Shown: positions 8,257-17,619 of the stretch, piece by piece
Numbering within the stretch: position 1 is the stretch's first letter
Layout: each line of letters opens with the position of its first letter
Source of the DNA: Sutterella faecalis
Lineage (GTDB): Bacteria > Pseudomonadota > Gammaproteobacteria > Burkholderiales > Burkholderiaceae_F
NCBI RefSeq assembly: GCF_006337085.1
Contig: NZ_CP040882.1
Coordinates: forward strand, 2,170,001 to 2,234,000
Direction of reading: 5' to 3'
DNA length: 64,000 nucleotides
Notes under the pieces: generated by a model
Seen by the model: only the letters and a program-made list of their open reading frames with translations
Told to the model about the DNA's origin: nothing
Databases searched by the model: none
Translations under genes and position numbers: made by a program

Positions 8257-8688
8257 CTATCGCGCGGCGGCGGAACGCTCCACCTTGAGGGAGAGTCCGA
8301 CGCGCTCGACGTTGGCAGCCTGAAGCGACTTCATGACGTTGACGACATCCTCATAGCGGACGTTCTTGTCGGCCGCAATGACGACAGGGGTCTTGGGGTC
8401 GCCTGCCTGCGCCTCGCGCACGGCGGCAACAAGCCCCGGCATGTCCGTGGGCTTCATGTCCTTGCCGGAGCGAAGCGACATCCGCCCGTCCGGATAGACG
8501 ATGACCTCGACCACCTTTTCCGGCGCATTCGAAGCCTTGTTGACCGAGGGGAGATTCACCACGCTCGGATTTACGAAAGGTGCGGCCACCATCAGAATGA
8601 CGACGAGCACGAGCATCACGTCGATGTAGGGCACGACGTTGATTTCGGCCATCAGGCCGCGGCGGCGGTTGCTGGAGCGAAGCGGCAT
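8257..8688 (-). CDS. tolR: TolR, ExbD-family proton-channel subunit
   Basis: Works with TolQ as the proton-motive-force-driven motor for TolA. The 143-aa product has an N-terminal RRRGLMAEINVVPYIDVMLV, where the aspartate of YIDVMLVL is the conserved proton-carrying residue. One membrane helix and a periplasmic domain follow. It starts 6 bases after the tolQ stop and ends 11 bases before tolA, so coupled translation is likely. Confidence 0.95.
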   Translation of the reverse strand: MPLRSSNRRRGLMAEINVVPYIDVMLVLVVILMVAAPFVNPSVVNLPSVNKASNAPEKVVEVIVYPDGRMSLRSGKDMKPTDMPGLVAAVREAQAGDPKTPVVIAADKNVRYEDVVNVMKSLQAANVERVGLSLKVERSAAAR

Positions 8689-8694
8689 GGCAAA

Positions 8695-9372
8695 TCAGCT
8701 CCGCGACTGGCGTTCGAGGATGTTGAGGAACTCCTCGCTGAAGCCCTCGACGCGGTTGGAAAGACGCCCCGTGCGGTTGTTGAAGTAGTTGTAGGCGGCA
8801 ACCGCTGGAATGGCGGCAAAGAGGCCGATCGCCGTGGCGACGAGCGCTTCGGCAATGCCGGGAGCAACGACGGCGAGGCTCGCGTTCTCAAGGCTCGAGA
8901 GTCCGGTGAAGGCGTTCATGATGCCCCAGACCGTGCCGAAGAGGCCGATGTAGGGCGAGGTCGAGCCGATCGAGGCGAGAAGCGGAAGCCCCCCTTCGAG
9001 ATGATCCATTTCACGCGTGAAAACGGCGCGCATGGCGCGCGAGACGCGGTTGACGACGTCGCCTCCTGATGCAGGCGACTGGCGCTGCTTCATGAATTCA
9101 TTCATGCCGGCGGCGAAGATGCGCTCTTCCATCCCGGCGGTATCGCGCGAGCGGTTGGCGGTTTCAAGGAGCTTCGTGAGTTCGGTGCCGGACCAGAAGC
9201 GCGACTCGAAGTCGTCCGTCTGGCGCGTGGCGCGGGTAATCGCAAAGAATTTGCGGAAGATCACGGTCCAGCTGGCAAGCGAAAGAACGATCAGGATGGC
9301 GAGAACGATCTTCACCACAATGCTCGCGTTGGAGATGAGCGTGAGGATCGAAAGATCGGCGGTAGCGTTCAT
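8695..9372 (-). CDS. tolQ: TolQ, MotA/ExbB-family channel protein
   Basis: Inner-membrane component of the Tol motor. The 225-aa product has three membrane helices: about residues 16-38 (VVKIVLAILIVLSLASWTV), and two in the second half containing SPYIGLFGTVWGIMNAF and APGIAEALVATAIGLFAAIP. The last two motifs are MotA/ExbB signatures. It lies between ybgC and tolR as in most proteobacteria. Confidence 0.95.
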   Translation of the reverse strand: MNATADLSILTLISNASIVVKIVLAILIVLSLASWTVIFRKFFAITRATRQTDDFESRFWSGTELTKLLETANRSRDTAGMEERIFAAGMNEFMKQRQSPASGGDVVNRVSRAMRAVFTREMDHLEGGLPLLASIGSTSPYIGLFGTVWGIMNAFTGLSSLENASLAVVAPGIAEALVATAIGLFAAIPAVAAYNYFNNRTGRLSNRVEGFSEEFLNILERQSRS

Positions 9373-9410
9373 TTGAGCAAAAATGAATGGTTGAAGGAGA
9401 AAAAGAAAAA

Positions 9411-9851
9411 TCAGTTCGCCGGGGCGTCGGCTTCATCAAGCAGCCGGCAGATGCGCTCGTAGAGCTCATCCTTCATGGCGGAGGGCGCGAGCGTCGCGCG
9501 GCTCACGCACCCGACTCTCACTTCGCCCTCGGTCACGAGCTCGCCCCTGGCGTTGACCACGTTCTGCTCGAAGACGATGGAAGCGCGCCGCAGCTGCTTC
9601 ACGCGCGTAACGACCGTCAGGTCGTCGTCAAGGCGCGCGGCTCTGCGGTAGCGGATCGAGACGCTCGCCGCAACAAATAGCTGCCCGTCGGGATTGGTGA
9701 GCTCTCCGGCCTGGGAGACGGCGAGCCGGCGCATCAGGTCTGAGCGCGCGCGCTCCATGTACTTCAGGTAGTTGCTGTGGTAGACGATGCCGCCCGCATC
9801 CGTATCTTCCCAGTAAATATGAACGGGAAATCGGGCTGTAAACTGAGACAT
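9411..9851 (-). CDS. ybgC: Tol-Pal-associated acyl-CoA thioesterase YbgC
   Basis: Hot-dog fold thioesterase, normally the first gene of the tol operon. The 146-aa product starts MSQFTARFPVHIYWEDTDAG. The Asp of DTDAGGIVYHSNYLKYMERAR is the catalytic residue of 4HBT-type enzymes. The reading frame is open 49 codons further upstream, but that part is not conserved and would overlap the divergent transporter gene, so the internal ATG at 9851 is used. Its exact acyl substrate cannot be told from sequence. The divergent promoter region to the transporter genes lies between 9852 and 9957. Confidence 0.92.
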   Translation of the reverse strand: MSQFTARFPVHIYWEDTDAGGIVYHSNYLKYMERARSDLMRRLAVSQAGELTNPDGQLFVAASVSIRYRRAARLDDDLTVVTRVKQLRRASIVFEQNVVNARGELVTEGEVRVGCVSRATLAPSAMKDELYERICRLLDEADAPAN

Positions 9852-9957
9852 AGTGTCAAGGAAAAGCGGAAGAGCGAATCTTGAAGTGGGTGCCGCGCGC
9901 ATTGGGGCGCGAAGCATCCCGTAGTATAGGGGTTTGACCGCACTGAACGAGGTCCGA

Positions 9958-12270
9958 ATGGGCGCTGCGGCAATGTTTTGCAATAGAAGAGACACCATGG
10001 AGGCAGGCGTGAGGCGTCGAGGATGGATTGAGCGGGCGGCGGGCGTAAGTCCGGCACTCTCGGGAGTGCTCTGTGCGCTGGTCGCGGTGCTCTCAGCCCT
10101 CGTTCTCGGCCTTCTGCTCCCGGATGCCCCGACGAGTCCCCGGCCGCTTGCCGACTATGGAGAGAAAACGCTCTTTACGGCCTTCGGCTCGAGAAGCCCG
10201 AGAACGCTCGATCCGCAGAAATCCTATTCGTCGGACGAGACGGCTTATACCTATGCGGTCTATGAGCCCCCCTACCAGTATGCGTATCTGAAGCGCCCCT
10301 ACGTGCTTGAACCCCGGACGGCCGAAGCCGTTGCGGCTCCGCTTTATTTTGACCGCGAGGGGAGGGAACTTCCTTCCGACGCCGATCCGGCTCTGATTGC
10401 GGAATCGCACTATGAGATCCGCATCCGCCCCGGGATCCGCTATGCGCCGCATCCGGCTTTTGCCAAGGACGCGGACGGGAAATACCTCTACCACGCCTTG
10501 TCGGCGGAGGAAGCCTCCCGCGTGAGAAGTCCCTTTGATCTTCCGAAAGCGGATACGCGCGAACTTGTTGCCGCCGACTACGTGAACGGCATTCGCCGCA
10601 TTGCGAGCCCGCAGGTCGCAAGTCCCATTTTCGGCACGATGAGCGCGCGCATTGTCGGATTTCATGAATTCCGCGAGGCGCTCCGTCAGAAATGGAAGGC
10701 CATGCGCGAGCGCGGCGCCGCGGATGATGCCTGGCTCGACCTCATGAGCATTCCGTTCGCAGGCGTTGAGGTTATCGACCGCTATCGCTTTCGCATCCGC
10801 GTGAAGGGGAAGGACCCGCAGTTCTCCTACTGGCTCGCGATGACGTTCTTTGCGCCCGTTCCGGCAGAAGCCGAAAAGTTCTACGCCCAGAAGCGACTCC
10901 GGGCCAACAATGTGTCGCTCGACACCTGGCCCGTCGGTACCGGGGCGTTCCGGATGAAGACCTTCCTTGAAAATCGCCGCCACGAGCTCGAAAGAAACCC
11001 CCTCTATGCGCACGGGACCTATCCCTGCGAGGGCGAATCCGGCGACAGGGAGGCGGGGCTCCTCTCCGACTGCGGCAAGCCCCTTCCTTTCGTCGACCGC
11101 GTGGTCTTCGAGATCGAGAAGGAAGCCATGCCGCTGCAGTCGAAGTTCCTCGCGGGCTACTACGACAGTCCCTTCATCGAACGCGTCGATACGGGGCTGG
11201 GCTATCTGGTTGCCATGGAGGACGATCCCGGAAAGGCGAGCCTCTATCGGGAGCGCGAGCTCAAATTCCCGAAGACCGTCCAGACGGGGCTCTGGTACCT
11301 GGGCTTCAACTGGCTCGATCCGGTGGTCGGAGGCGGGAGGACCCCGGAAGAAGCGGAGCGCCACAGGTACCTTCGTCAGGCAATCGCGATTGCGGTCGAC
11401 TGGGAGGAAAACATCGCGATCTTCCAGAAGAACCAGGGGATGCCCGCCCACGGGCCGATTCCTCCGGGACTTTTCGGCTGGCGCGACGACGGCCCCTCGG
11501 CCTTTAATCCTGAGGTGTATGCAAAGGACGCCTCCGGCAGGGCGGTGAGAAAGCCGATTGAGGAAGCAAAGCGCCTTCTTGCGCTTGCGGGCTTCCCGGA
11601 CGGGCGCGACGCGAAGACGGGCGCACCTCTCGTTCTTTATTTCGACTATCAGAATGCCGCTCAGGGCGGAAGCGCCTATCTCGAGTGGTATCAGCGGCAG
11701 TTCAAAAAACTCGGCATTCAGCTTGAAATCCGGGCCACCGACTACAACCGCTTCCAGGAAAAAATGATGAAGGGCGCGGCGCAGATCTTCTTCTGGGGGT
11801 GGAATGCGGACTATCCGGATGCGGAAAACTTCCTCTTCCTTTTCTATGGCCCCAACGGCAAGGTGAAGAACGAAGGGGAAAATGCAGCGAACTATGAGAG
11901 CGAAGCCTTTGATGCGGCCTTCCGCGAGATGCGCTTTCTCGAGGATGGTCCCCGGCGCGCGGAGCTTATCGACCGCATGATCCGGATTCTGCAGGAGGAT
12001 GCGCCGATCCTCTTCGGCTACTTCCCGCCGGGAGCCGCCGCCTATCACGCCTGGGTCGGGAACGCGAAGCCCTCGGGCATGGTGCAGAACAGCCTGCAGT
12101 ATCTCAAGGTCGATGAAAAGGCGAGAGTCGAGCGCCTCGTTGAATGGAATAAGCCCGTTCTCTGGCCTTTCGGGCTCCTCGTCTTCGCGCTTTTGATGCT
12201 TCTGAGGGGCGCGGCGGGGCTCATCGTGCGCCGCGAAAGCCTGAGAATGCGGCCGCTCAAGGGAGAATAA
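9958..12270 (+). CDS. Membrane-anchored solute-binding protein, family 5 (peptide ABC transporter)
   Basis: Substrate-binding component of a peptide/opine/nickel-type importer. The roughly 770-aa product has SBP_bac_5 features such as RTLDPQKSYSSDETAYTYA, YPDAENFLFLFYGPNGK and ARNDGPSAFNPE-like segments. Unusually it has a membrane segment at each end: near residues 35-55 after an Arg-rich start, and near the C-terminus (VLWPFGLLVFALLMLLRG). It therefore looks tethered rather than free. ATG 9958 has AGGT 4 bases upstream. ATG 9997 is an alternative. It starts a four-gene unit with two permeases and a double ATPase. The ligand is unknown; oligopeptides are the family default. Confidence 0.85.
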   Translation: MGAAAMFCNRRDTMEAGVRRRGWIERAAGVSPALSGVLCALVAVLSALVLGLLLPDAPTSPRPLADYGEKTLFTAFGSRSPRTLDPQKSYSSDETAYTYAVYEPPYQYAYLKRPYVLEPRTAEAVAAPLYFDREGRELPSDADPALIAESHYEIRIRPGIRYAPHPAFAKDADGKYLYHALSAEEASRVRSPFDLPKADTRELVAADYVNGIRRIASPQVASPIFGTMSARIVGFHEFREALRQKWKAMRERGAADDAWLDLMSIPFAGVEVIDRYRFRIRVKGKDPQFSYWLAMTFFAPVPAEAEKFYAQKRLRANNVSLDTWPVGTGAFRMKTFLENRRHELERNPLYAHGTYPCEGESGDREAGLLSDCGKPLPFVDRVVFEIEKEAMPLQSKFLAGYYDSPFIERVDTGLGYLVAMEDDPGKASLYRERELKFPKTVQTGLWYLGFNWLDPVVGGGRTPEEAERHRYLRQAIAIAVDWEENIAIFQKNQGMPAHGPIPPGLFGWRDDGPSAFNPEVYAKDASGRAVRKPIEEAKRLLALAGFPDGRDAKTGAPLVLYFDYQNAAQGGSAYLEWYQRQFKKLGIQLEIRATDYNRFQEKMMKGAAQIFFWGWNADYPDAENFLFLFYGPNGKVKNEGENAANYESEAFDAAFREMRFLEDGPRRAELIDRMIRILQEDAPILFGYFPPGAAAYHAWVGNAKPSGMVQNSLQYLKVDEKARVERLVEWNKPVLWPFGLLVFALLMLLRGAAGLIVRRESLRMRPLKGE

Positions 12271-12273
12271 AAA

Positions 12274-13251
12274 ATGCTCACCTATCTCCTCAGGCGGATC
12301 GCCTACGGCGTTCTCATTCTTTTCGGCGTCAATCTCCTTACCTTCGTCCTCTTTTTTGCCGTCAATACGCCCGACGACATGGCGCGCCTCAATCTGGGCG
12401 GCCGGCGCGTGACGGCCGACGCCATTCAATCCTGGAAGGCGGCGCGCGGGCTCGACAAGCCCCTTTTCTTCAATGGCGAAAAAGAAGGCGCAGAAAAGCT
12501 CACTGATACGATCTTTTTTGAAAAGAGCGTTCCGCTTCTCGCGCTCGACTTCGGCAGAAGCGACAGCGGCCGCGATATCGGATACGAGATTTCAACGCGC
12601 ATGTGGCCGTCCCTTGCGCTCGCACTTCCGACCTTCGTTCTCGGCCTCATCGTGATGGTCTCCTGGTCGCTCCTGGTGGTTTCCTTCCGGCGAACGAAGG
12701 TGGAGGCGGCGGCGATCGGCCTCTCGGTCTTCCTCATGTCGATTTCCGGGCTCTTCTACATCATCGTCGGACAGTGGCTCTTTTCGAAAGTCATGCAGAT
12801 TGCTCCCGTCTCGGGCTGGACGGACGGCCCGGGAATGATCGCCTTTCTCGTGCTCCCGGTCCTGATTGCGCTTTTCTCGCGCCTGGGGAGCGATACGCTT
12901 CTCTACCGCGCCATGTTCCTTGAGGAAATGGGGCGCGACTACGTCCGCACGGCGCGCTCGAAGGGGCTGACCGAGGGCGAGGTCTTAAGGCGCCATGTGC
13001 TTCGGAATGCGCTTCTCCCCATCATCACGTCGTCCGTTGCCGTGATTCCGATGCTCTTCATGGGAAGCCTCATCATGGAGAATTTCTTCGGCATCCCCGG
13101 GCTCGGGAGCTATACGCTTGACGCGCTCGGCGCGCAGGATTTTTCGATCGTCCGCACGATGGTGTTCCTGGGGACCCTCGCCTACATCGTCGGCCTTATC
13201 CTTACGGACCTTGTCTACGCGTGGGTTGATCCGCGCATCCGCCTTTCCTGA
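12274..13251 (+). CDS. ABC transporter permease, DppB/YejB type
   Basis: First membrane permease of the importer. The 325-aa product starts MLTYLLRRIAYGVLILFGVN, typical of DppB/OppB/YejB N-termini. It carries the permease EAA-loop region YVRTARSKGLTEGEVLRRHV for contact with the ATPase. Six membrane helices are expected. It begins 3 bases after the binding-protein stop, so the genes form one operon. Confidence 0.92.
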   Translation: MLTYLLRRIAYGVLILFGVNLLTFVLFFAVNTPDDMARLNLGGRRVTADAIQSWKAARGLDKPLFFNGEKEGAEKLTDTIFFEKSVPLLALDFGRSDSGRDIGYEISTRMWPSLALALPTFVLGLIVMVSWSLLVVSFRRTKVEAAAIGLSVFLMSISGLFYIIVGQWLFSKVMQIAPVSGWTDGPGMIAFLVLPVLIALFSRLGSDTLLYRAMFLEEMGRDYVRTARSKGLTEGEVLRRHVLRNALLPIITSSVAVIPMLFMGSLIMENFFGIPGLGSYTLDALGAQDFSIVRTMVFLGTLAYIVGLILTDLVYAWVDPRIRLS

Positions 13252-13277
13252 CCGAGATTTCCCGAAGCAACCGAATC

Positions 13278-14729
13278 ATGCTCCCCGTCATCCTTCCCAC
13301 GGACATCGTCGCCTGGCTCCTCGTCGCATTTCTTGTCTGGGCCGTCTTTTTCGTGAGGCGCTCCGAAGACCTTTCCCGCCGCTGGCGGCGCGTCTTTGCG
13401 CGCCCTGCGGCCGCCGCTTCCGCCGCCATCCTCGGGGTCTTCCTTCTGACGGCGCTTGCGGACAGCGTGCACTGGCGGGACGCTCTTCCTCCGGCGCCGG
13501 GCGCGGCCGCGAATGCGCCCGCGGCTTATTCGGCGGAAGTGAAGTCGCTCCTTGACGTCTTCATCCTTGAAAAGCTCGGCGCCGCAGGGGATGAGCGAAG
13601 CTATTCGAGGCCCTTCGCGACGCATGAATTCGACCGCACGACCGTCATTCGGGACGGCAAGGCCGTTCGCGACTATCAGCCGCTCATCCATGCCGGAAAG
13701 CTTCCGCCCCATCGAACCCGAATCGTGGAGATCGCGCGTAAAACCCTCATTGCCGCAATTGCCGGAGGCGTGACGGCGATTCTCGGCTGGATTTTCCTCG
13801 GGCTCTTCGTTGCGCATCGGCGCGGGACGACCTTTGCCCACGCCATGAGAATCATCGGGAACCGCGACGGGACCTTTCTCTGGCGTCCGGCGCTTCTCAC
13901 CCTCACGGTGTTCTGGCTCCTTTTCGTCTGGCTGCTTCTTGTCTGGCCGGGCTGGCACGTGTTCGGAACGGATGCAGTCGGAAACGACGTGCTCTACGAA
14001 GCAATGAAGAGCATCCGAACGGCCGTCGTGATCGGCACGCTCGCAACGCTCGCGACGCTGCCCTTTGCCGTGACGCTCGGCATCGCCGCGGGGTATTTCA
14101 AGGGGCGCGTGGACGACGTGATTCAGTACATCTACACGACCATTTCCTCGATTCCGAGCGTGCTCCTCATCGCGGCTTCCGTGCTCATGGTTCAGGTGTT
14201 CCTCGACAAGAACGACGGCTGGTACCAGACGAGCCTCGAGCGTGCTGATCTGCGCCTCATGCTCCTTGCCGTCATCATCGGCATGACGGGGTGGGCAACG
14301 CTCGCGAGGCTCCTGCGTGCGGAGACGATGAAGCTTTCAACGCTCGACTTCGTAACGGCCGCGAAGGCGCTCGGGGTCAGCCCCTTCGCGATCATGCGCC
14401 GGCACATTCTTCCCAACGTCATGCACATCGTGCTCATCGTGACGGTGCTCGATTTTTCGGGAATCGTGCTCTATGAGGCCGTCCTTTCCTATGTCGGGGT
14501 AGGCGTTGATCCGGCGATGCATTCCTTCGGCACGATGATCAATGCGGCGAGAAGCGAACTCTCGCGCTCCCCGATGGTCTGGTGGAACCTGGCGGCAAGC
14601 TTCATCTTCCTCGTTGCGCTGGTGCTTCCGGCCAATCTCTTTGCCTCTGCCGTGAGGGATGCGTTTGATCCGCGCGCCGTCGCCAAAAGCGCTCCGAACG
14701 AGCAAAAGAACCCGAAGGAGGGATCGTGA
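13278..14729 (+). CDS. ABC transporter permease, DppC/YejE type with large insertion
   Basis: Second permease. The 483-aa product is far longer than the usual ~300 aa. After the first helix there is a soluble stretch (about residues 68-150, with DSVHWRDALPPAPG), then extra hydrophobic segments. The conserved core follows: WHVFGTDAVGNDVLYEAMKS, and the EAA loop TAAKALGVSPFAIMRRHILP. YejE-type permeases are also enlarged, which supports a YejABEF-like system. Its stop overlaps the ATPase start (GTGA). Confidence 0.92.
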   Translation: MLPVILPTDIVAWLLVAFLVWAVFFVRRSEDLSRRWRRVFARPAAAASAAILGVFLLTALADSVHWRDALPPAPGAAANAPAAYSAEVKSLLDVFILEKLGAAGDERSYSRPFATHEFDRTTVIRDGKAVRDYQPLIHAGKLPPHRTRIVEIARKTLIAAIAGGVTAILGWIFLGLFVAHRRGTTFAHAMRIIGNRDGTFLWRPALLTLTVFWLLFVWLLLVWPGWHVFGTDAVGNDVLYEAMKSIRTAVVIGTLATLATLPFAVTLGIAAGYFKGRVDDVIQYIYTTISSIPSVLLIAASVLMVQVFLDKNDGWYQTSLERADLRLMLLAVIIGMTGWATLARLLRAETMKLSTLDFVTAAKALGVSPFAIMRRHILPNVMHIVLIVTVLDFSGIVLYEAVLSYVGVGVDPAMHSFGTMINAARSELSRSPMVWWNLAASFIFLVALVLPANLFASAVRDAFDPRAVAKSAPNEQKNPKEGS

Positions 14730-16579
14730 GCGAAAAGCCGTTGCTGTCCGTGAGGGACCTCTCCGTCGATCTGCCGCTCGAGGGCGGAACGCTCCATGCG
14801 GTAAGGCATGTTTCCTTTGAACTCATGCGGGGCGAAACGCTGGCGCTCGTGGGAGAATCCGGCTGCGGCAAAAGCATGGCCGCCTCCGCTCTGATGCGGC
14901 TTCTCCCGGAAGATGCGCGGACGCCGTCGGGGCGCATTGTTTTTGACGGGACGGAGCTTCTCTCCCTCATGGAATCCGAAATGCGCGCCTTCCGGGGCGC
15001 GCGGATCGCGTTGATTTTTCAGGAGCCCGCCACGAGCTTCAATCCGGTGATGACGGTGGGCGCGCAGATTGTGGAAATGATCCGGGCGCACCGGCGGGTG
15101 ACTTCCAGCGAAGCCCGGAAGGCCGCCATCGAGTGGCTACGGCGCGCGGGCGTGCCCGAGCCCGAGCGGCGTTTCAGCGCTTTCCCGCATGAACTCTCGG
15201 GGGGCCTCAAGCAGCGCGCGATGATTGCGATGGCGCTCTCGGCCGAACCCGACATCGTGATTGCCGACGAACCCACAACGGCGCTTGATGTAACCCTACA
15301 GGCGCAGGTGCTCGATGAGCTGAAGCGCCTCAAACGCGAACGCGGGCTCACGCTTCTTCTCATCACGCACGACCTGGCGCTGCTCCCCGGAATCGCCGAT
15401 CGGGTGGCGCTCATGTATGCGGGCGAAATCGTTGAAACGGCGCCCACGGAGGACTTTTTCCGCGCGCCCGAACACCCCTATGCCCGGGCGCTCCTGAGAG
15501 CGCTTCCCAAAAGCGGAAACCGGGAGGAGAGGCTTCACCCCATTGAGGGAACCGTGCCGCTTCTCACTCGGATTCCGGAGGGCTGCGCCTTTGCGCCCCG
15601 CTGTCCCTATGCGGAGAGCCGCTGCAGAAGCGAGGCGCCCCGGGAGATATGGAGGGGCGACCGCCGGGGCACCGTACGCTGCCGGCGCGCGGGCGGACTT
15701 GCAGAGGCAGAATCCCGGGCTACCGGCGAGGCGCTCTCGGAGAAATCCGACAAGGCGGCGGACGAAGCGCTTCTCGAAATCCGGCATCTTTCGGTGAAGG
15801 TGAACCCGAGGAACATGCGGGAAAAGGCGGCGGAGCTCCTCGGAAAGGCGCGGCCCCGGGTGATCCTTCCCGATCTCAATTTCGAAATTCGCCGCGGCCG
15901 CACGCTCGCGCTCGTCGGGGAATCGGGGAGCGGAAAGACGACGGCCGCGCTCGCGGCACTGGGGCTTCTCGGGAGCGGCCTTCACGCTGAAGGGACGGTT
16001 TTGCTTCGCGGGGAAGCCTTTCGTGCGGATGCGCCGAGGCCGATCCGTTTTCGCCGAGCCGTACAGGTGGTTTTTCAGGATCCCTTCTCGTCGCTGGATC
16101 CCCGCATGACGGTCGAGGAGCTTCTCGGCGAGGCGTTCACCGCCCTATGCCCGGATCTGAAGGGCGACGCTCGAAGCGCCCGCATCGGGCGGCTTCTTGA
16201 CGAAACGGGATTGCCGGCCGGAAGCCGCACGCGCTATCCGCATGAATTTTCGGGCGGCCAGCGCCAGAGAATCGCGATTGCGCGGGCGCTTGCCGCCGAA
16301 CCCGAAATTATTCTTCTCGACGAACCCACGTCGGCGCTTGATGTGTCCGTGCAGGCGCAGATTCTCAATCTCCTGCTGGGGCTGCAGAAGGAACGGGGGC
16401 TGTCGTACCTCCTGATCACGCACAATTTCGGCGTGGTCGAATATCTCGCGCACCGCATCGCCGTGATGAAGGCCGGCCGGATTGTGGAGGAAGGTCCGGC
16501 CTCGCAGGTGATGAATTCGCCGCAGGATCCCTATACGCAGAGGCTCCTCGCGAGTGTGCCGAGGATAAGGACGTCTTAG
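14726..16579 (+). CDS. Double-domain ABC transporter ATPase, YejF type
   Basis: Cytoplasmic ATPase that drives the importer. Two nucleotide-binding domains are fused in 617 aa. Domain 1 has Walker A GESGCGKS near residue 49, signature LSGGLKQR and Walker B DIVIADEP. Domain 2 has GESGSGKTT, signature FSGGQRQR and IILLDEPTSALD. The oligopeptide/dipeptide C-terminal extension of domain 1 carries the cysteine motif FAPRCPYAESRC. It starts with GTG overlapping the previous stop. Its stop codon overlaps that of the convergent ruvB by three bases. Confidence 0.94.
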   Translation: MSEKPLLSVRDLSVDLPLEGGTLHAVRHVSFELMRGETLALVGESGCGKSMAASALMRLLPEDARTPSGRIVFDGTELLSLMESEMRAFRGARIALIFQEPATSFNPVMTVGAQIVEMIRAHRRVTSSEARKAAIEWLRRAGVPEPERRFSAFPHELSGGLKQRAMIAMALSAEPDIVIADEPTTALDVTLQAQVLDELKRLKRERGLTLLLITHDLALLPGIADRVALMYAGEIVETAPTEDFFRAPEHPYARALLRALPKSGNREERLHPIEGTVPLLTRIPEGCAFAPRCPYAESRCRSEAPREIWRGDRRGTVRCRRAGGLAEAESRATGEALSEKSDKAADEALLEIRHLSVKVNPRNMREKAAELLGKARPRVILPDLNFEIRRGRTLALVGESGSGKTTAALAALGLLGSGLHAEGTVLLRGEAFRADAPRPIRFRRAVQVVFQDPFSSLDPRMTVEELLGEAFTALCPDLKGDARSARIGRLLDETGLPAGSRTRYPHEFSGGQRQRIAIARALAAEPEIILLDEPTSALDVSVQAQILNLLLGLQKERGLSYLLITHNFGVVEYLAHRIAVMKAGRIVEEGPASQVMNSPQDPYTQRLLASVPRIRTS

Positions 16580-17619
16580 CTCTGCGAAAAGAGCGAGGCG
16601 TTTCCCGGCGTCGTCGGGGGCGTGAGTCCGAAGTGCTGCCAGGCAAGGGGAGCCGCCACGCGTCCGCGGGGCGTTCGCTGCAGGAACCCCTGCTGAATGA
16701 GGTAGGGTTCGACCACGTCCTCGAGCGTTTCCCGGTCTTCGCCGATGGCGGCCGCAAGGTTGTCGATGCCGACGGGGCCTCCCGCGAATTTTTCAAGGAT
16801 CGTGAGGAGAAACCGCCGGTCGATGAAGTCAAGTCCCACCGGGTCGACGTCAAGCATCGTGAGGGCCGCTGAAGCCACTTCGCGCGTGATCGTGCCGTCG
16901 TGCTTCACTTCCGCATAGTCGCGCACGCGCCGCAGAAGGCGGTTGGCGACGCGGGGCGTGCCGCGGCTTCTGCCGGCGATTTCGGCCGCTCCCTCGGGGG
17001 CGATCGCGACATTGAGGAGCTTCGCTGACCGCCGCACGATCGTGATGAGCTCGTCCTTGTCGTAAAACTGAAGCTGGTTGACGATCCCGAAGCGCGCGCG
17101 CAGCGGGTTAGTGAGCGAACCCGCGCGGGTGGTGGCGCCGATCAGGGTGAAGGGCGGGAGATCGAGCTTGATCGAACGCGCGGCGGGGCCCTCGCCGATC
17201 ATGATGTCGATCTGATAGTCCTCGAGCGCCGGATAGAGGATTTCCTCCACAACGGGCGAAAGACGGTGAATCTCGTCGATGAAGAGCACATCGTTCTTTT
17301 CGAGATTCGTGAGGATTGCCGCGAGGTCGCCCGGGCGTTCGAGCACGGGGCCCGAGGTCTGCCTCAGATTCACGCCCATTTCAGCCGCGACAATGTGCGC
17401 AAGCGTCGTCTTGCCGAGGCCCGGAGGCCCGAAAAGAAGAAGGTGGTCGAGCGGCTCCCCGCGGCGGCGGGCGGCTTCGATGAAGATCTGAAGCTGCTCG
17501 CGCACGGCACGCTGGCCGACGTAGTCGGCGAGCTTCGTCGGGCGAAGCGCCCGGTCGATGTTCTCTTCGTTGGGGCTTTCGCAGGCGCCTTCGATGATGC
17601 GGGTATCAGAGTCGGACAT
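16576..17619 (-). CDS. ruvB: Holliday junction branch migration ATPase RuvB
   Basis: Hexameric AAA+ motor that with RuvA drives branch migration in recombination repair. The 347-aa product has Walker A GPPGLGKTT (64-72), Walker B FIDEIHRLSP, sensor ATTRAG and the winged-helix C-terminus with GRVAAPLAWQHFG. It is separated from ruvC-ruvA by the protease gene, so ruvB has its own promoter in 17620-17959. Confidence 0.97.
   Translation of the reverse strand: MSDSDTRIIEGACESPNEENIDRALRPTKLADYVGQRAVREQLQIFIEAARRRGEPLDHLLLFGPPGLGKTTLAHIVAAEMGVNLRQTSGPVLERPGDLAAILTNLEKNDVLFIDEIHRLSPVVEEILYPALEDYQIDIMIGEGPAARSIKLDLPPFTLIGATTRAGSLTNPLRARFGIVNQLQFYDKDELITIVRRSAKLLNVAIAPEGAAEIAGRSRGTPRVANRLLRRVRDYAEVKHDGTITREVASAALTMLDVDPVGLDFIDRRFLLTILEKFAGGPVGIDNLAAAIGEDRETLEDVVEPYLIQQGFLQRTPRGRVAAPLAWQHFGLTPPTTPGNASLFSQS

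Noticed and set aside
10093..12429. A 778-codon open frame antisense to the solute-binding protein gene
   Set aside because: Same cause as above; the binding protein has clear family motifs on the plus strand and the antisense product has none.
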